From Chloroflexi bacterium UBA4730 (GTDB lineage: Bacteria > Chloroflexota > Limnocylindria > P2-11E): a stretch of DNA of 64,000 nucleotides. Both the position numbers and the translations under genes were made by a program. Each line of letters begins with the position of its first letter. Positions within the stretch are counted from its first letter, which is position 1. Shown piece by piece: positions 60,881 to 64,000 of this stretch. The notes beneath the pieces were generated by a model. That model was not told the DNA's origin, made no database searches, and saw only the letters and a program-made list of their open reading frames with translations. Where the stretch lies: the NCBI GenBank assembly GCA_002404155.1, contig DHJC01000057.1:53825-117824 (forward strand), in the 5' to 3' direction.

Positions 60881-63802
60881 GTGAGGAACGGCCCCGGTCG
60901 CGGCGACTGGGGGAACATCGACTGGTCCCGCGTCGACCTCCCCGGGCTTCGCCGGGGCCGCGGTCCGCGCCGGCCGGCCAACCGGCTGACGACGGTCATC
61001 ACGATCGTGGTGGTCGCCCTGTTCCTCGTGCCCCTCCTGTTCACGCCGATCGTCGGCTTCCTCACCGATCTCCTCTGGTTCCGGAGCCTCGGACTGGAGG
61101 ACGTCTTCCTCCGCCGCTACACCGCCGGCTTCTGGGCGTTCATGGTGTTCCTCATCGCGTTCTTCCTCATCGCGCTCCCGAACCTGTACTTCGCGCTGCG
61201 GCCGCAGGTCCCGCGCATCGTCGTGGACACGGACGCCCCGCGGCGCGCGGGCGCGCTCAGGCTCACCCTGCGGATCATGCCGCTGCTGCTCATCCCGGCG
61301 TTCTTCTTCGGCCTTGCCGGCGGCGACGAGTGGGACGCGCTCCTCCGCTGGTTGAACGGCGTTCCGTTCGGCACGACCGATCCGGTCTTCGGCCGCGACA
61401 TCGGCTTCTACTTCTTCACCCTGCCGGTCCTCGAGTTCGTGCGCGGCTGGCTGCTCGCCGCGGTCATCCTCATCGCCATCGGCGTCGTCGCCCTGTACGT
61501 CGTGCGCGGGGTCATCGGCGTCGCGACGGCCCCCCTCGGCGGCGCGGATCTCGTGGTGTCCGCCCGCAACGCGCTCGCCCTCGCGCGGCCGGCGCGCGCC
61601 CACCTCTCGATCCTCGGCGGCATCTTCCTGGCGCTCATCGCCTCTGGCTACGTGCTGGATCAGTTCGACCTCCTGTTCCGCGACGAGACGGTCCTCACCG
61701 GCGCCGGCTTCACGAGCATCACGGCGCGGCTGCCGGCGCTGCAGATCCTCAGCGTGGTGGTGGCGCTCGCGGCGGTCGCCATGTTCGCGAACGCCTTCTT
61801 CCGCACGCTCTGGGTCCTCGCCGGGACGATCGGACTGTGGCTCATCGCCTCGATCCTCATCGGTGGCCTCTACCCGGCGCTCATCGAGCGGTTCGTCGTG
61901 ACACCGGATCAGCTGAACAAGGAGCGGCCGTACATCGCGCGGAATATCGACGCGACGCGTCAGGCGTACTCGCTCACCAACGTGGACGAATCGGACATCG
62001 ATGTCGCGAACGATCCCGTCGAGGCGGACGTCCGGACGCAGTTCGCGGACACCTCGAGCGTGCGGTTGTGGGACTACCGCCCGCTCCTCGCGGCGTATCA
62101 GCAACTGCAGGCGCTTCGCCAGTACTACGCGTTCAACGACGTCGACGTCGACCGCTACGTCATCAACGGCAACGAGACGCCGGTCATGCTGTCGGCGCGC
62201 GAGCTCGCGGCGAGTCAGCTGCCCGAGGCCGCGCAGACGTGGGTGAACCGCCACCTCTACTACACCCACGGCTTCGGCGCGGTCATGACCCCGGTCGGCT
62301 CGGTCGGGATCGAGGGACGGCCGGGCTTCGTGCTGCAGGACATCCCGCCGGTCGGCCAGCCGAAGATCGACGAGCCGCGCATCTACTACGGCGAGCTGTC
62401 GACCGATTACGTGATCGTCGGCACCAGTCAGGACGAGTTCGACTACGCCCAGGAGCCGCACGACGTCACCACGCGCTTTTCCGGCGGCGGCGGGATCGGC
62501 GTCTCGAGCCTGTGGGACCGGCTGCTCTTCGCGCTCCGCTTCGGCGACCTCAATCTCCTGATCTCGACGCAGCTGTCGGACAGCTCGCGCGTGCTGTTCC
62601 ACCGTCAGATCAGCGAGCGGGAGCAGCTCATCGCGCCGTTCCTCAGCTACGACCCCGACCCGTACCTCGTCATCGCCGACGGCAAGCAGTACTGGATCAA
62701 CGACGCGTACACGACCGGTACCAGCTACCCGTACAGCGAGCGCTACGGCTCGGGCGCGAGCGGCCGGACGTCGAAGCTGGACGCGGCGGACATCAACTAC
62801 ATCCGCAACAGCGTGAAGGTCGTGACGAACGCGTACGACGGATCGATCACGTACTACGTCGTCGACGACAAGGACCCCGTCCTCCGGACGCTCCGCAACA
62901 TCTACCCGAAGCTGTTCGTGCCGATCGCCCAGATGCCGCCGTCGCTCCAGGCGCACCTGCGGTACCCGGAGCAGCTCTTCACCATCCAGACGCAGATCTT
63001 CGCGACGTACCACATGACCGATCCGAGCAACTTCTACAACCGCAACGACGCGTGGCGGATCGCGAACGAGAACTTCAACGCCGGCGCGTCGGCGCAGGCG
63101 ATCGAGCCGTATTACGTGACGGCGCAGCTGCCAGGCGCGTCGAAGCGCGAATTCTTCCTGTTCGTCCCGATGACCCCCGCCGGCACCCAGCGCGACAACA
63201 TGGTCGCGTGGGTCGCGGGTCTCTCCGACCCATCGGACTACGGGAAGCTGCGCGTCCTCAAGCTGCCGCAGAGCCGCGCGATCTTCGGGCCGCTCCAGAT
63301 CGAGGCGCGGATCACCGCCGACGCGACGATCCGGCAGCAGACATCGCTCCTCACGGTCGGCGGCGGCGCGCAGGTCATCTACGGCAACCTCATCGTCCTG
63401 CCGGTGGGCAACTCGTTCCTGTACGTCGAGCCGCTCTTCGTGCAGGCGAACAACGGGAAGTTCCCCGAGCTGCAGCGCGTCATCGTCGCGACGCAGGACA
63501 AGATCGCGATGTCCGACTCGTTCCCCTCGGCGCTGAACGCGCTCTTCGGGAGCGCGCCGATCACGACGACCCCCAGCCCGACGCCGGGCCCGACCCCCAG
63601 CCCATCAGGTGGGCCGAGCGCGACCCCCGCGCCGTCGGGCTCTGCGGCGGCCGCGACCGTCGCGCAGCTCGTGAGATCGGCATCCGACCATTACGCGGCG
63701 GCCCAGGCCGCGCTCAAGAACGGCGACTTCACGACCTACGGCCAGGAACTGAAGGCTCTCGAGGACGACCTGGCCAAGCTCCGTGCGCTCACGGGCCAAT
63801 GA
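60881..63802 (+). CDS. UPF0182 family integral membrane protein
   Basis: 973 residues. Seven N-terminal transmembrane helices (from VITIVVVALFLVPLLFTPIV to LIASILIGGLYPALIE) are followed by a large extracytoplasmic domain. Family motifs seen are DLLWFRSLGLEDVF, NLYFALRP, DIGFYFFTLPVLEF, RPYIARNIDATRQAYSL, YGELSTDYVIV and ETPVML. A Pro/Ser/Thr linker near residues 885-920 separates a C-terminal helical pair common to actinobacterial and Chloroflexota members. The biochemical function of the family is unknown. The start is set by the leaderless promoter. Confidence 0.95.
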   Translation: MRNGPGRGDWGNIDWSRVDLPGLRRGRGPRRPANRLTTVITIVVVALFLVPLLFTPIVGFLTDLLWFRSLGLEDVFLRRYTAGFWAFMVFLIAFFLIALPNLYFALRPQVPRIVVDTDAPRRAGALRLTLRIMPLLLIPAFFFGLAGGDEWDALLRWLNGVPFGTTDPVFGRDIGFYFFTLPVLEFVRGWLLAAVILIAIGVVALYVVRGVIGVATAPLGGADLVVSARNALALARPARAHLSILGGIFLALIASGYVLDQFDLLFRDETVLTGAGFTSITARLPALQILSVVVALAAVAMFANAFFRTLWVLAGTIGLWLIASILIGGLYPALIERFVVTPDQLNKERPYIARNIDATRQAYSLTNVDESDIDVANDPVEADVRTQFADTSSVRLWDYRPLLAAYQQLQALRQYYAFNDVDVDRYVINGNETPVMLSARELAASQLPEAAQTWVNRHLYYTHGFGAVMTPVGSVGIEGRPGFVLQDIPPVGQPKIDEPRIYYGELSTDYVIVGTSQDEFDYAQEPHDVTTRFSGGGGIGVSSLWDRLLFALRFGDLNLLISTQLSDSSRVLFHRQISEREQLIAPFLSYDPDPYLVIADGKQYWINDAYTTGTSYPYSERYGSGASGRTSKLDAADINYIRNSVKVVTNAYDGSITYYVVDDKDPVLRTLRNIYPKLFVPIAQMPPSLQAHLRYPEQLFTIQTQIFATYHMTDPSNFYNRNDAWRIANENFNAGASAQAIEPYYVTAQLPGASKREFFLFVPMTPAGTQRDNMVAWVAGLSDPSDYGKLRVLKLPQSRAIFGPLQIEARITADATIRQQTSLLTVGGGAQVIYGNLIVLPVGNSFLYVEPLFVQANNGKFPELQRVIVATQDKIAMSDSFPSALNALFGSAPITTTPSPTPGPTPSPSGGPSATPAPSGSAAAATVAQLVRSASDHYAAAQAALKNGDFTTYGQELKALEDDLAKLRALTGQ

Positions 63803-64000
63803 CGCCGCGATCCTCGCCGGACTGTTCTGGTGCGTCGGCGGGATCGATCTCAACGCACCGCAGCTGGATCGCGTGTTCCTGCTCATCGCCGGAGCCGTCC
63901 TCCTCGGGCTGAGCCTCTCGGGACGCGATCAGGGGAAGTTCATCTGCTGGTACGCGATCCTCATCGGCGCGAGCGAGCGCTTCTCGCGTATCCCGCTCCT
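63783..64000 (+). CDS. Membrane protein, cut by window end
   Basis: A GTG at 63783 overlaps the UPF0182 gene by 20 bases and opens the frame VRSRANDAAILAGLFWCVGG, then DRVFLLIAGAVLLGLSLSGR, to the end of the window. Two hydrophobic segments are visible, giving a small polytopic protein of unknown family. The start is uncertain because the gene is incomplete. Confidence 0.5.
   Translation, partial: MRSRANDAAILAGLFWCVGGIDLNAPQLDRVFLLIAGAVLLGLSLSGRDQGKFICWYAILIGASERFSRIPL

Noticed and set aside
1..64000. tRNA, rRNA or CRISPR arrays
   Set aside because: No T-loop GGTTCGAATCC-like motif with a cloverleaf, no rRNA core sequence and no regularly spaced direct repeats were found by eye. The 13835-13892 repeat has no spacers.

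Overview
The window is 64 kb of high-GC bacterial chromosome without any tRNA, rRNA or CRISPR array that I can see. Gene content suggests a rod-shaped, free-living bacterium: MreB/MreC, an UPF0182 membrane protein, a purL-purF-purM-purN operon, many secreted proteins with Ig-like repeats, frequent GTG/TTG starts and many starts with no Shine-Dalgarno sequence. Chloroflexota (Limnocylindria-like) is my best guess and Actinomycetota the alternative. This is inference; no marker gene was searched.

Layout. 1-5 kb: purine operon with 4-base start/stop overlaps. 5-11.7 kb: YceI lipoprotein, MFS exporter, small lipoprotein, histidine phosphatase, GDP-sugar epimerase/dehydratase, zinc-ribbon membrane protein, Fic protein with a palindromic operator, RadC. 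11.9-24.2 kb: mreB-mreC, then three large secreted enzymes (subtilase, SpoIID/LytB protein, PGRP-type amidase) that share about 14 copies of one ~118-residue Ig-like repeat, then a Kelch protein. 24.3-31.4 kb: two surface proteins flanking an ECF sigma / anti-sigma pair whose anti-sigma carries a beta-propeller-like exterior. The second surface gene has a strongly structured leader.

31.5-34.2 kb is a scar: a dead group IIC intron inserted just after a terminator, its reverse transcriptase frameshifted and fused to the tail of a broken methyltransferase, followed by fragments related to genes at 41-45 kb. 34.3-40.5 kb: deoxysugar cassette (C-methyltransferase, RmlA, RmlC-like, RmlB, RmlD-like) and a polytopic membrane protein. 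40.4-48.4 kb: metF, two paralogous secreted proteins, hydrolases, one decayed and one intact toxin-antitoxin locus, and a fragmented membrane gene. 49.1-59.8 kb: an ORF-deleted group II intron directly in front of a Wzm/Wzt-type polysaccharide export operon with two methyltransferases and four glycosyltransferase genes. 59.8-64 kb: two lipoproteins, UPF0182 protein and a truncated membrane gene.

How it fits together. The deoxysugar cassette plausibly supplies dTDP-sugars to the glycosyltransferases, with chains exported by Wzm/Wzt. The Ig-repeat hydrolases, Kelch and surface proteins next to mreBC look like an envelope-remodelling and surface-display region, with the ECF/anti-sigma pair a candidate regulator. 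About ten genes have a -10-like hexamer ending 6-7 bases before the start codon, which implies leaderless transcription and helped choose starts.
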